From NCBI GenBank assembly GCA_946886475.1, contig CAMPIQ010000110.1, positions 1-12,571 on the forward strand: DNA of 12,571 nt. The letters are read 5' to 3'. The translations under genes and the position numbers were made by a program. Positions 1 through 6,594 of the stretch are shown in pieces. This DNA is from an uncultured Chitinophagales bacterium. GTDB taxonomy: Bacteria; Bacteroidota; Bacteroidia; Chitinophagales; Chitinophagaceae. Below the pieces are notes generated by a model that was not told the DNA's origin, did no database searches, and was given only the letters and a program-made list of their open reading frames with translations. Position 1 is the stretch's first letter; the number at the start of each line of letters is the position of its first letter.

Positions 1-120
1 TTCCCCATGTCTTCTTCCAGCAACAAAGTGTAAAGAAATAATAAATAAATAAATCTACTTACTTAATCGACCCAACTTTGAACTTTGATCTTTGATCTTT
101 CAACTCCAAACACCTCACGC
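1..120. other. Left-edge intergenic stretch with simple repeats
   Basis: No gene can be assigned here. The first ~40 bases are open in plus frames (a stop at 31-33 in frame 1 and at 39-41 in frame 3), and an ATG lies at 6-8 on the minus strand. The edge could therefore be the tail of a plus-strand gene or the start of a minus-strand one, and the sequence does not decide. Positions 36-55 are an AAAT-type run. Positions 75-102 hold four heptamers (ACTTTGA, ACTTTGA, TCTTTGA, TCTTTCA). Confidence 0.5.
75..102. repeat. Four tandem heptamers, (A/T)CTTTGA type
   Basis: Four consecutive 7-bp units differ at only one or two positions: ACTTTGA, ACTTTGA, TCTTTGA, TCTTTCA. The block is just downstream of the DUF4293 stop codon. 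On the other strand the unit reads TCAAAG(A/T), close to the heptamer of the array after dnaA (TCAA[A/G]AG when rotated). It is therefore probably a small member of the same class of intergenic repeat. Confidence 0.6.
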
Positions 121-537
121 TCACCTCAGTCTGTCCATATCCTTAATAAGCTTCTCATCTTTCCAGATACCTCTTGCCGCCAGTATATAAAAAGCCAGGA
201 TGCCAAAATGAAAAAGGCACCAAAGTGCAATGCTTCCTTTAGTGAAATCGGTCATGGCAAGGAAATACATCACAAGGAGAATGACGGTAAGGAATATGCC
301 CAGGTAACAAAGCTTAAGCTGAAGTTTGCGGTTGTCGAAAAGAAAAATATTTACAAAAGCAACGGCACCCGTAAGAACCGTAATGATGGTTAGCCAGATG
401 GTGGTCTGTGCATTCAGGTCAACAGTGGCCGCCAGGTTTTCCACCATCGTTTCTCCTGTAAAAAAAGGGAACCTGAAAGTAACGGCAGCAAAAATGGCTG
501 CAAGGAGCAACCAAAGTGTTTGTATACGTTGAATCAT
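121..537 (-). CDS. DUF4293 family four-helix membrane protein
   Basis: A 138-residue integral membrane protein of unknown function. The opening MIQRIQTLWLLLA, the length and the four hydrophobic segments (about residues 7-25, 46-67, 75-95 and 103-122) match the DUF4293 family of Bacteroidota. A short charged cytoplasmic tail, KDEKLIKDMDRLR, ends the protein. A hydrophilic loop (about 26-45) separates helices 1 and 2. No catalytic motif can be seen. It follows glyA on the same strand after a 64-bp gap that contains an inverted repeat, so co-transcription is possible but unproven. The start is the ATG at 535-537, which yields the family-typical N-terminus. The family identification is from recognition of its pattern; no biochemical role is known to me. 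Confidence 0.85.
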   Translation of the reverse strand: MIQRIQTLWLLLAAIFAAVTFRFPFFTGETMVENLAATVDLNAQTTIWLTIITVLTGAVAFVNIFLFDNRKLQLKLCYLGIFLTVILLVMYFLAMTDFTKGSIALWCLFHFGILAFYILAARGIWKDEKLIKDMDRLR

Positions 538-559
538 AATGTTGTTTTTATCAATAACC

Positions 560-597
560 CCTGCATATCACCGGAATTTTATTGAAGGGTATGCAGG
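560..597. repeat. Inverted repeat between glyA and the DUF4293 gene
   Basis: Arms CCTGCATA (560-567) and TATGCAGG (590-597) are perfectly complementary and flank a 22-nt loop. In glyA mRNA (minus strand) this would form a stem starting 5 nt after the stop codon. No T-run follows on either strand, so it is not a classical intrinsic terminator. It may be an RNA-stability or processing stem between two co-transcribed genes. Confidence 0.5.
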
Positions 598-601
598 TAG
601 T

Positions 602-1882
602 TTAACCTAATTCAGGGTACAAAGGAAATTGTTTCATGAATTCATGAACTTCTTTTGATACTTTATCAACAACTGAACTGTCGTCAATATGCATCAGCAC
701 CTTATCCATAAGTTCAACTACTATGGCCATATGTTCTTCTTTCATACCCCTGGTGGTTATGGCCGGCACGCCCACCCGGATACCTGAAGTTACAAATGGC
801 GACTTATCATCGTAAGGAACTGCATTTTTATTGAGTGTAATATGAGCATTATCCAGGGTTTCCTGTGCTTTTTTTCCTGTAATATTTTTATTACGGAGGT
901 CTATCAGCATGAGGTGGTTGTCTGTTCCGCCGCTGATAATATGATAGTCTTTAGAAACCAGTGCCTTTGCCATGGCTTGTGCATTGGCTTTCACCTGCCC
1001 TGCATAGTTGGTAAATTCATCACTGAGTATTTCACCAAAAGCAATGGCCTTTGATGCTATCACGTGTTCCAGCGGACCGCCCTGTGTTCCGGGGAAAACT
1101 GCCATATCCAGTAAATGACTCATCATCCTGATATTGCCTTTGGGATCTTTCAATCCAAATGGATTTTCAAAATCCCTGCCCATCATTATGATGCCACCCC
1201 GCGGGCCACGGAGTGTTTTATGCGTAGTGGATGTAACAAAATGACAATGTTCAAACGGATCGCTTAGTAAACCTTTTGCAATCAATCCGGCTGGATGCGC
1301 AATATCAGCCATTACCAAAGCACCGGTTTCATCTGCCACTTTACGGATCCTGGCATAATCCCAGTCGCGGCTGTAGGCAGACGCTCCACAAATGATCAGC
1401 CGGGGTTTTTCTTTTCTGGCCTGCTCTTCAAGTTGTTCATAGTTCACCAGCCCGGAATCTTTATGAACACCGTAAAAGAATGGCTGATACAATTTACCAC
1501 TGAAGTTTACCGGGGAACCATGGGTTAGATGTCCGCCCATGCTAAGGTCAAGTCCAAGTATCTTATCACCGGCCTTGAGCATAGCCAGCATTACTGCCGC
1601 ATTGGCCTGCGCACCGCTATGGGGCTGCACATTGGCGTAATCACATTTGAAGATCTGCTTCAACCGGTCTATGGCCAGTTGTTCTGTTTCATCAACAAAT
1701 TCACACCCGCCATAATAACGCCTGCCCGGATATCCTTCTGCATATTTATTGGTCATAACGTTACCCATGGCCTGCATCACCTGCAGGGAAGTAAAGTTTT
1801 CAGAAGCGATCAATTCAATTCCCTTACGCTGGCGGTCCAGCTCTTTTTGAATGATGTTAAAAACCTGTGTATCTCTTTGCAT
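602..1882 (-). CDS. glyA: Serine hydroxymethyltransferase
   Basis: Cytoplasmic PLP enzyme that interconverts serine plus tetrahydrofolate with glycine plus 5,10-methylene-tetrahydrofolate, the main source of one-carbon units. The 426-residue product has the usual length. Family motifs in order: [10 protein letters not shown] (21-30), [15 protein letters not shown] (45-59), the PHSGAQAN cofactor region (87-94), DIAHPAGL (193-200), and [12 protein letters not shown] (219-230), where Lys222 should form the Schiff base with PLP. The frame is open for 23 codons further upstream, but those residues do not resemble the family. [14 protein letters not shown], starting at 1882, is the natural N-terminus. 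Divergent from the nucleotidyltransferase, with a plausible Bacteroidota-type promoter at about 1969-1996. All key residues are present. Confidence 0.97.
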   Translation of the reverse strand: MQRDTQVFNIIQKELDRQRKGIELIASENFTSLQVMQAMGNVMTNKYAEGYPGRRYYGGCEFVDETEQLAIDRLKQIFKCDYANVQPHSGAQANAAVMLAMLKAGDKILGLDLSMGGHLTHGSPVNFSGKLYQPFFYGVHKDSGLVNYEQLEEQARKEKPRLIICGASAYSRDWDYARIRKVADETGALVMADIAHPAGLIAKGLLSDPFEHCHFVTSTTHKTLRGPRGGIIMMGRDFENPFGLKDPKGNIRMMSHLLDMAVFPGTQGGPLEHVIASKAIAFGEILSDEFTNYAGQVKANAQAMAKALVSKDYHIISGGTDNHLMLIDLRNKNITGKKAQETLDNAHITLNKNAVPYDDKSPFVTSGIRVGVPAITTRGMKEEHMAIVVELMDKVLMHIDDSSVVDKVSKEVHEFMKQFPLYPELG

Positions 1883-1968
1883 AAGTATAATTTCACTATT
1901 CCTGTATGCGTTTCTAACAAAAATTATTTCAATAATTACGGAAGAAGGCACCAGGTGTTAAGGCTGTG

Positions 1969-1996
1969 CAAAAATAAGAGAGCATACATTAGCAAA
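1969..1996 (-). promoter_or_regulatory. Candidate glyA promoter (TTTG / TATTTTTG)
   Basis: On the minus strand TATTTTTG (1976-1969) fits the Bacteroidota -7 consensus TAnnTTTG exactly. A TTTG (1996-1993) lies 16 nt upstream, slightly shorter than the usual 19-21 nt spacing. Transcription would start near 1962, leaving an ~80-nt leader before the glyA ATG. I recognise no riboswitch in that leader. Confidence 0.4.
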
Positions 1997-2112
1997 GACA
2001 TTTGATTTGTTTGGATTAAAAATCAGTAATTTCACCCGCTTTTTTTATTGAAATTCTGTTCATGATGGCAGCAGGAGTGGAAAGGGGTTACGAGCCGTCA
2101 AAACAATTATAC

Positions 2113-3105
2113 ATGAAAGCAATTATTCCGGTAGCAGGCGCAGGAACCAAACTCAGACCACATACTTACACACAACCGAAAGCATTGATCCCTCTTGCAG
2201 GCAAAACGGTTCTGAGTATTATAGTGGACCAGTTGAAAGATGCTGGTATCAATGAATTCATTTTTATTGTGGGATACCTTGGGGAAAAGATCCAGGATTA
2301 TGTAAAGACCCTTTATCCGGGTATCAATGCCCATTTCGTGTACCAGAACGACAGGCAGGGTATTGGCCATGCCGTAAGGCTTACCCGGAGCATAGTTTCA
2401 GGGGATGAGGTAATGATTGTGCTGGGCGATACCATATGCGATTTTGATGTAAAGGAGGTGATCAACCATCCCACATCCATGATAGGGGTAAAGAAGGTGG
2501 ATGATCCAAGAAACTTTGGCGTGGCTGAACTGAATACGGACAGCGAGATACACCACGTGGTGGAAAAACCACAGATCCCGAAGTCGAACCTGGCGCTTGT
2601 TGGAATTTATAAGATCAGGGAAACCGATATGTTGTTCCAGTGTCTTGAAACAAACATTAAGAGTGGCATAAAAACACACGGTGAATACAATATCACAGAT
2701 GCTATTGATTGTATGATCAAAGCAGGAGCGAATTTCAAGGCATTCAAGGTTGACAGCTGGTTTGATTGCGGCAGAAGGGAAACCCTCCTTGAATCCAATG
2801 CCACTTTACTTAAGAAATTCGGTACGCGGACGGAGCCCTGTTCGGATTATGAGAACACCGTTTTGATTCAGCCGGTAAGTATAGGAAAGGGATGCATCGT
2901 TAAAAACTCCATCATTGGTCCCAATGTTACCATAGGTGATTCTACCAATGTAGATTCCTCCATCATCAAAGATTCCATCATAGGTGCTTATTCCAATCTT
3001 TATGATATTGTTCTTGATGATTCACTTATAGGAAGCGATACTACTATCAGGGGTGAAACGAGAACACTGAATATCGGGGATAATACAGATATCGTGCTGG
3101 GGTAA
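2113..3105 (+). CDS. Sugar-phosphate nucleotidyltransferase with beta-helix C-terminus
   Basis: A 330-residue enzyme of the RmlA/GalU-like superfamily, expected to join NTP and a sugar 1-phosphate into an NDP-sugar for polysaccharide or cell-envelope synthesis. The N-terminal Rossmann-like domain carries the nucleotide-binding loop AGAGTKLRPHTYTQPK (9-23), the metal-site Asp in LGDT (104-107), VEKP (150-153), GEYNITDAI (190-198) and DSWFDCGRRETLL (214-226). The tail (about 249-330) has hexapeptide-like I/V-G periodicity (VSIGKG, SIIGPNVTIGDS, SIIGAYSNL, SLIGSDTTIRG), which suggests a left-handed parallel beta-helix. The loop normally reads G-T-R, and here Lys13 replaces Arg. Start chosen at MKAIIPVAGAG; the frame extends 17 codons upstream without family likeness. 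Sugar and nucleotide specificity cannot be read from the sequence. Confidence 0.88.
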   Translation: MKAIIPVAGAGTKLRPHTYTQPKALIPLAGKTVLSIIVDQLKDAGINEFIFIVGYLGEKIQDYVKTLYPGINAHFVYQNDRQGIGHAVRLTRSIVSGDEVMIVLGDTICDFDVKEVINHPTSMIGVKKVDDPRNFGVAELNTDSEIHHVVEKPQIPKSNLALVGIYKIRETDMLFQCLETNIKSGIKTHGEYNITDAIDCMIKAGANFKAFKVDSWFDCGRRETLLESNATLLKKFGTRTEPCSDYENTVLIQPVSIGKGCIVKNSIIGPNVTIGDSTNVDSSIIKDSIIGAYSNLYDIVLDDSLIGSDTTIRGETRTLNIGDNTDIVLG

Positions 3106-3118
3106 ACCCCCTGTCCAA

Positions 3119-3172
3119 CTGAAGGTGGAACTTAGGTGCTGTTTGTTTTTTGTTTTCATTGTTTCTGAATTC
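3119..3172 (-). repeat. Dispersed repeat, copy 1
   Basis: Matches copy 2 (3240-3294) in the same orientation 121 bp away. They share CTGAAGGTGGAACTTAGGT (copy 2 has C for the first G of GGTGG), then, after a more diverged ~10 bases, TTTTTGTTTTCATT and a T-rich end up to GAATTC. On the minus strand it starts with ATGAAAACAAAAA and continues as an open frame reading MKTKNKQHLSSTFS. The CTAAG-to-CAGGGGG part resembles a third sequence inside the next gene (3393-3422, 23 of 30 bases). Confidence 0.7.
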
Positions 3173-3239
3173 AATGTTCAGGTAGTTTCTTATTTTATTG
3201 CCGGTTAACTTTAATCTGGTAGCAATATTCAGCTATCAC

Positions 3240-3294
3240 CTGAAGCTGGAACTTAGGTCATATTTACTTTTTGTTTTCATTCTTTCTTTAATTC
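3240..3294 (-). repeat. Dispersed repeat, copy 2
   Basis: Second copy of the element at 3119-3172. Its minus strand also begins ATGAAAACAAAAA, and it encodes MKTKSKYDLSSSFR followed at once by TGA. The two copies differ at several bases, yet the same frame is kept for 14 codons. Whether these are relics of a gene 5' end or simply a mobile REP-like sequence cannot be decided here. Confidence 0.7.
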
Positions 3295-3359
3295 TAGGTT
3301 TGAAAGCTATACTCAATACTTTCATATTAATATTGCTTTAATAAAAATCTATTTAATTA

Positions 3360-4343
3360 ATGCATGACAGTACAAGCCATGATAACATTGATCTAAGCTC
3401 TCCCTTCAGGGGGACAGGAGGCATCCCCATAGTGCAGGCAGGTATGATCTGGGCAAGTGGATGGAAACTGGCCAGTGCAGTAAGCAATGCCGGGGCACTT
3501 GGAATGATAGGGGCCGGAAGTATGTATCCAGATGTACTCAGGGATCATATCAGGAAGTGCAAAGCAGCAACCGACAAGCCATTCGCGGTAAATGTGCCCC
3601 TGTTATATCCAGATATTGATAAACATATGGACATTATTATCGAAGAAGGCGTGAAGATCGTTTTTACATCAGCCGGAAATCCCAAAACCTGGACGCCCTT
3701 ACTAAAACAAAATGGAATTCTGGTCGTTCATGTAATAAGCAGCAGCGTTTTTGCCCAAAAAGCCGAACAGGCAGGATGTGATGCGGTGGTTGCGGAAGGG
3801 TTTGAAGCTGGCGGACATAATGGAAGAGAAGAGACAACCACCCTGGTTTTGGTTCCTGCTGTGGTGAATGCGGTGCGAATTCCGGTAATTGCAGCGGGTG
3901 GCATTGCCACAGGCAGGCAAATGCTGGCGGCCATGGTGTTAGGTGCTTCAGGTGTTCAGGTGGGCACCAGGTTCGTGGCAAGCGAAGAAGCCTCCTCTCA
4001 TATAAATTTCAAACAGGCGGTGATAAAAGCAGCGGAAGGAGACACCAGGTTGTCACTAAAGAAGCTAGCGCCGGTGCGACTTATGAAGAACAGGTTTTTT
4101 CAGCAGGTGCTGGAGGCTGAAATGAGAGGAGCAGGTGAGGAGGAACTGAAAGCATTGCTGGGAAGATCCAGGGCCAAAAAGGGGATGTTTGAAGGAGACC
4201 TGGATGAAGGTGAGCTTGAAATTGGTCAGGTGAGCGCCCTGGTGCGGGAGATTTTACCAGCAGGACAGATCGTGGAAAATATCTGGCAGGAATTCAAAGA
4301 AGGTCTTCGTAATCCAATTAAAAACTTTAATTTTAATATGTGA
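3360..4343 (+). CDS. Nitronate monooxygenase / FabK-like FMN flavoprotein
   Basis: A 327-residue TIM-barrel FMN enzyme of the 2-nitropropane dioxygenase superfamily. Members oxidise alkyl nitronates or, in the FabK branch, reduce enoyl-ACP. Visible motifs are IVQAGMIWASGWKLASAVSNAG (24-45, flavin-binding loop), FTSAGNP (102-108), EGFEAGGHNG (146-155, with the family His153), AAGGIATGRQM (178-188) and GASGVQVGTRF (195-205, phosphate-binding). The C-terminal tail is long and charged. The only ATG upstream of the conserved core is at 3360, with an in-frame TAA two codons before it. Residues 11-22 (DLSSPFRGTGGI), where relatives usually have a short helix leading into YPI(I/V)QAGM, are encoded by the intergenic-repeat-like sequence 3393-3428. 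The N-terminus is therefore odd. Nitronate monooxygenase versus FabK cannot be settled by eye. Confidence 0.88.
   Translation: MHDSTSHDNIDLSSPFRGTGGIPIVQAGMIWASGWKLASAVSNAGALGMIGAGSMYPDVLRDHIRKCKAATDKPFAVNVPLLYPDIDKHMDIIIEEGVKIVFTSAGNPKTWTPLLKQNGILVVHVISSSVFAQKAEQAGCDAVVAEGFEAGGHNGREETTTLVLVPAVVNAVRIPVIAAGGIATGRQMLAAMVLGASGVQVGTRFVASEEASSHINFKQAVIKAAEGDTRLSLKKLAPVRLMKNRFFQQVLEAEMRGAGEEELKALLGRSRAKKGMFEGDLDEGELEIGQVSALVREILPAGQIVENIWQEFKEGLRNPIKNFNFNM
3393..3428 (+). repeat. REP-like repeat fused into the 5' end of the flavoprotein gene
   Basis: CTAAG, CTTCAG and GGACAGG are shared in order and spacing with the minus strand of copy 1 (3135 down to ~3106), 23 of 30 bases identical. Here the element lies in the opposite orientation and is in frame with the coding sequence, supplying about 12 residues. 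TCCC-TTCA-GGGG within it can form a small stem. Confidence 0.55.
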
Positions 4344-4382
4344 GTTGATTTGTGCAGCGATCACTATCTAATAACTGAGAAA

Positions 4383-4799
4383 ATGAAATTCAAATTCCTG
4401 CTTTGTTCACTACTGTTTTCTGCCAGTGCTTTAGTAGCATCGGCCAATAGTGGAACCAATTCCGATCCCGGAGCCGGGGTTGATGAAGTAAAAGAAAAAA
4501 GCAAATCAGATATTGCCGGTGGCGTTATAAGTTCTGATACAAAGAAGCCGCTGATGAATGTGAATGTAACGGCTTACGCCAGTTCCAAAAAAGAGAAGTC
4601 TGTGATCACTGATAATAATGGTAATTATTCTTTTAATGACCTGAAACCTGGTACCTATAAATTGGTTTTTGAAAAGAATGGCTACAGAAAAGTTACCCGT
4701 GAGAAAGTGGTGATACGCGGCGATGAAGGTTGTCAGCTAAGCATAGAGATGCAGGAAGAGGAAGACTTTCAATTAATGCCGGGACAATTTTTTGATTAA
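4383..4799 (+). CDS. Secreted carboxypeptidase-regulatory-like domain protein
   Basis: A 138-residue exported protein of unknown specific role. Residues 1-21 form a signal peptide (MKFKFLLCSLLFSASALVASA, probable cut near A21-N22). A short low-complexity linker (about 22-42) follows. Then comes one prealbumin-like/CarboxypepD_reg domain (about 43-123) with the typical pattern GGVISSDTKKPL..VNVTAY, ITDNNGNYSFNDLKPGTYKLVFEKNGY and a final hydrophobic strand. The tail EEEDFQLMPGQFFD is acidic. In Bacteroidota this domain is often the plug-side extension of TonB-dependent receptors, but here it stands alone. A TTG 33 nt upstream in frame would add residues in front of the signal peptide, so the ATG at 4383 is preferred. 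It lies 39 bp after the flavoprotein gene and is followed by a strong terminator. Confidence 0.85.
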   Translation: MKFKFLLCSLLFSASALVASANSGTNSDPGAGVDEVKEKSKSDIAGGVISSDTKKPLMNVNVTAYASSKKEKSVITDNNGNYSFNDLKPGTYKLVFEKNGYRKVTREKVVIRGDEGCQLSIEMQEEEDFQLMPGQFFD

Positions 4800-4806
4800 A
4801 TGTTTT

Positions 4807-5352
4807 TTATACTTCTTTGAATTGGGATGTGAATACCACATCCCAATTTTTTTTGTTATGCTTCAGAAGAGAGATACCGCCTATACAAAATGACTCCATG
4901 AATTTCTTTCCTTCAAAAAATTCCCATGCTTCATGAAAACTTTTTTTATGAAGGTCTCTTGTAGCAATGGTAATATGCGGATGGAATGGTCTGGTATCAA
5001 TGGTTAATCCATATTCATTTTTATAACTGAAGTAATCGTCAACCTTTTTTTTGATCTCGTCAAGCCTGCCGCTTTTTTCGATCGCAATAAAAATGGTGCG
5101 TGGTTTGAATGCCGAATAATTATGGGTGCGCAGATTAATGGAGGCCAGTTCCATACTGATGTGGCTTATCTCATTCATTAATTTCACTTCCAGGTCTTCG
5201 TTCATCCAGAATGGAGGAATGAGTGTTATATGTGCAGGTGATTTCAAACCTACCACACAGCCATATTTTTCCTGCATCATATGCTTATAAGAAAGTACCA
5301 GCTTGTTGACCTCTGCAGGTAATACGATCGCAATAAAGTACATGCTGGCCAT
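4807..5352 (-). CDS. 2H phosphoesterase (2'-5' RNA ligase / CPDase family)
   Basis: A 181-residue cytoplasmic protein with both signature motifs of the 2H phosphoesterase superfamily: HITL (41-44) in SPAHITLIPPF, and HITI (126-129) in RPFHPHITIAT. The paired His-x-Thr motifs form the catalytic centre that opens 2',3'-cyclic phosphates or acts on 2'-5' linkages. N-terminal MYFIAIVLP is the usual first strand of the fold. Length is normal for the LigT/ThpR branch. The start could be M1 (5352) or M4 (5343). Residues 167-177 are constrained by the terminator of the opposite gene. The physiological substrate is unknown. It faces the secreted-protein gene tail to tail with only 7 bp between stop codons. 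Confidence 0.88.
   Translation of the reverse strand: MASMYFIAIVLPAEVNKLVLSYKHMMQEKYGCVVGLKSPAHITLIPPFWMNEDLEVKLMNEISHISMELASINLRTHNYSAFKPRTIFIAIEKSGRLDEIKKKVDDYFSYKNEYGLTIDTRPFHPHITIATRDLHKKSFHEAWEFFEGKKFMESFCIGGISLLKHNKKNWDVVFTSQFKEV
4821..4854 (+). terminator. Intrinsic terminator inside the convergent gene's 3' end
   Basis: An 11-bp perfect stem (ATTGGGATGTG 4821-4831 with CACATCCCAAT 4837-4847), a 5-nt loop and a run of eight T (4847-4854) form a textbook Rho-independent terminator for the plus-strand gene ending at 4799. The same bases encode residues about 167-177 of the minus-strand phosphoesterase; its two AAA lysine codons supply the T-run. Confidence 0.85.
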
Positions 5353-5632
5353 AATGTGTATAAAGCTAAGAGGTTAAAAGAGGGAAAAGAGGTTAAAGGA
5401 GTATACCAGCCTCTTTCCTCTTTCTTACTCTTTTGCTCTTAGCCAATGCTCAGGGTATAATTCATAAGCTAAGAGGTTAAAAGAGAGAAAAGAGGTTAAA
5501 GGAGTATAACAGCTTTTTCCTCTTTTAACCTTTTTTCTCTATTTTAACCTCTTTTCTTTCTTTTAACCTCTTTTCTCTCTTTTAACCTCTTTCCTCTCTT
5601 TTAACCTCTTTCTTACTCTTTTCCTCTTGGAT
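5353..5632. repeat. Intergenic block of purine/pyrimidine direct and inverted repeats
   Basis: The 280-bp gap is almost wholly repetitive. A 48-bp purine-rich unit occurs twice (5363-5410 and 5466-5513, 46 of 48 identical, offset 103 bp). Its complement appears as pyrimidine-rich tracts at 5410-5442 and 5516-5628. The first unit and 5410-5442 close as an imperfect hairpin with GCTAAGAG (5365-5372) pairing with CTCTTAGC (5435-5442). TGTGTATAA at 5355-5363 fits a DnaA-box consensus, but one site is likely chance. No gene is seen. Confidence 0.85.
5523..5617. repeat. Five tandem 19-bp units, TTTTAACCTCTTTTCTCTC type
   Basis: Five consecutive 19-bp units start at 5523, 5542, 5561, 5580 and 5599. 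All start TTTTAACCT and end in a C/T tract; they differ at one to five positions. The reverse complement of the unit builds the purine-rich 48-bp elements at 5363 and 5466, so RNA across the region could fold into long alternative stems. Unit length and lack of unique spacers exclude a CRISPR array. Confidence 0.85.
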
Positions 5633-6481
5633 TTAATCCATATCGATATTAAAATCATCCTTGTCTTTTTTGATGGTGAATTCCCTGCGGTCCTTCAGAA
5701 ACTCTTTATACCGGTTCAATACTTCAGCCGGTTGTTTTTTGCCATTGATGGTCAATTCACCATTTTTGTATTCTATGATATAAGTATCATCCTTATTGAT
5801 CAATCCGTCTTTTTCCAGCGATCCAAGGAAGGCTTTGTATTCCAGTAAATCTTTTTTTGCTTTTTCCATGCTTTCCCTTGCACCCTGCATAGACTGTTCA
5901 ATCTTTGGTCCGATAGTCTTTAGTTCTTCTTCTATTTTTTTAAGATCAACTTCTTTTACCCTTTCCATTTCTGCCTTAATCTTTTCAAAATCAACGTTGG
6001 CTAAGGATGCATCAATCTGTGCCTGGATCTTTTCAGCGTTTACCTGTTCCATTGCCTTTGATATTTCCTCTTTGATCTTCTCACTGTCAAAATCCTTCAT
6101 TGACTCCTGCATTTCTTTTTTCATTTTCTCAAAGTCCACTTGCGACATGGATCTTTTTATTTCAGCCTGAATCTTTGCGGCATCCATTTCTTTCATGGCA
6201 TTTTCAATTTCTGCTCTGATCTTCCCTGCATCAAAATCTTTCAACGATTCTTTCATTTCCTTTTCCCATGCTTTTTCACTCAGGGTGGTTTCCAGTTCCG
6301 CTCTGGCTCTTTCCAGTTCTGCAAGGGCATCATCGATATCCTTTATCTTCCTTTGAGGTGTAGTGTCGGTGAAAGTTTGTTTTGTTTTGCCTGGACTGCC
6401 CTGCCATGCGGCTGCTGTTATTACCAGCGCGCATACCCCCAGGGCGAGCGGTAGTTGCCTGAGCCAGAAATTCCTTTTCAT
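5633..6481 (-). CDS. Signal-anchored protein with seven 16-residue helical repeats
   Basis: I do not recognise a named family. The 282-residue product begins with a basic tip and a hydrophobic stretch (about 9-26), a signal peptide or single membrane anchor with no clear lipobox. Residues 75-185 consist of seven near-contiguous repeats of 16 residues (the last is 15), for example EIENAMKEMDAAKIQA, EIKRSMSQVDFEKMKK and EISKAMEQVNAEKIQA. The pattern is E-[IM]-x3-[ML]-x2-[VFM]-[DN]-x2-K-[IM]-x2. This suggests long amphipathic helices, perhaps a coiled coil or helical rod. The C-terminal part (about 231-282, TYIIEYKNGELTINGKKQPAEV) resembles tails found after some Bacteroidota BlaR1/M56-type and anti-sigma-linked proteins, from memory only. 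It lies downstream of the ABC genes on the same strand but has its own -7 element. Confidence 0.8.
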   Translation of the reverse strand: MKRNFWLRQLPLALGVCALVITAAAWQGSPGKTKQTFTDTTPQRKIKDIDDALAELERARAELETTLSEKAWEKEMKESLKDFDAGKIRAEIENAMKEMDAAKIQAEIKRSMSQVDFEKMKKEMQESMKDFDSEKIKEEISKAMEQVNAEKIQAQIDASLANVDFEKIKAEMERVKEVDLKKIEEELKTIGPKIEQSMQGARESMEKAKKDLLEYKAFLGSLEKDGLINKDDTYIIEYKNGELTINGKKQPAEVLNRYKEFLKDRREFTIKKDKDDFNIDMD

Positions 6482-6515
6482 AAACGTGGTTTTTTAATGA
6501 CGAAATAATTCGTAC

Positions 6516-6523
6516 CAAATGTA
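6516..6523 (-). promoter_or_regulatory. Candidate -7 element TACATTTG with flanking inverted repeat
   Basis: On the minus strand TACATTTG matches TAnnTTTG and lies 35 nt upstream of the repeat-protein start at 6481. No TTTG is found at the expected -33 distance. The element overlaps the inverted repeat CGTAC-N5-GTACG (6511-6525), next to ACGAA-N4-TTCGT (6500-6513), so a regulator could bind here. Unverified. Confidence 0.35.
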
Positions 6524-6594
6524 CGATTGTTTTCGTAAAAGGAATACAGGGGATGGATTTTTTTATTTTTTTAACAGGAATGCCATCAGCTAAC

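Larger units (their letters stand above)
3106..3359. other. Intergenic region with duplicated 54-bp element and REP-like motifs
   Basis: A 254-bp gap between two plus-strand genes. It holds two diverged copies of one element (see the two repeat entries) and is otherwise A/T-rich. GGGG-TAAA-CCCC (3099-3110) could form a tiny hairpin around the nucleotidyltransferase stop codon, but no T-run follows, so it is not a terminator. I find no convincing promoter for the downstream gene; TTTG at 3299-3302 and TACTTTCA at 3317-3324 are weak and too closely spaced. Confidence 0.6.

Noticed and set aside
1..33. Partial gene at the left edge
   Set aside because: Plus-strand tails in two frames and a minus-strand ATG are all possible; too short to choose.
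1883..1951. Upstream-extended glyA start adding 23 residues
   Set aside because: The added residues do not resemble the family, they would run through the leader after the likely promoter, and [14 protein letters not shown] is a standard N-terminus.
1529..2005. A 158-codon plus-strand open frame opposite glyA
   Set aside because: It is antisense to strongly conserved glyA codons and shows no family likeness; the same holds for other long antisense frames opposite the repeat protein, the oxidoreductase and the ABC genes.
2062..2112. Earlier ATG for the nucleotidyltransferase
   Set aside because: The 17 extra residues precede the conserved first strand MKAIIPVAGAG, which is the usual start.
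4350..4382. TTG start for the secreted protein
   Set aside because: It would bury the signal peptide behind 11 polar residues; the ATG at 4383 gives a clean signal sequence.
5523..5617. Possible CRISPR array (regular 19-bp repeats)
   Set aside because: Units are contiguous without unique spacers, low in complexity, and no cas gene is nearby.
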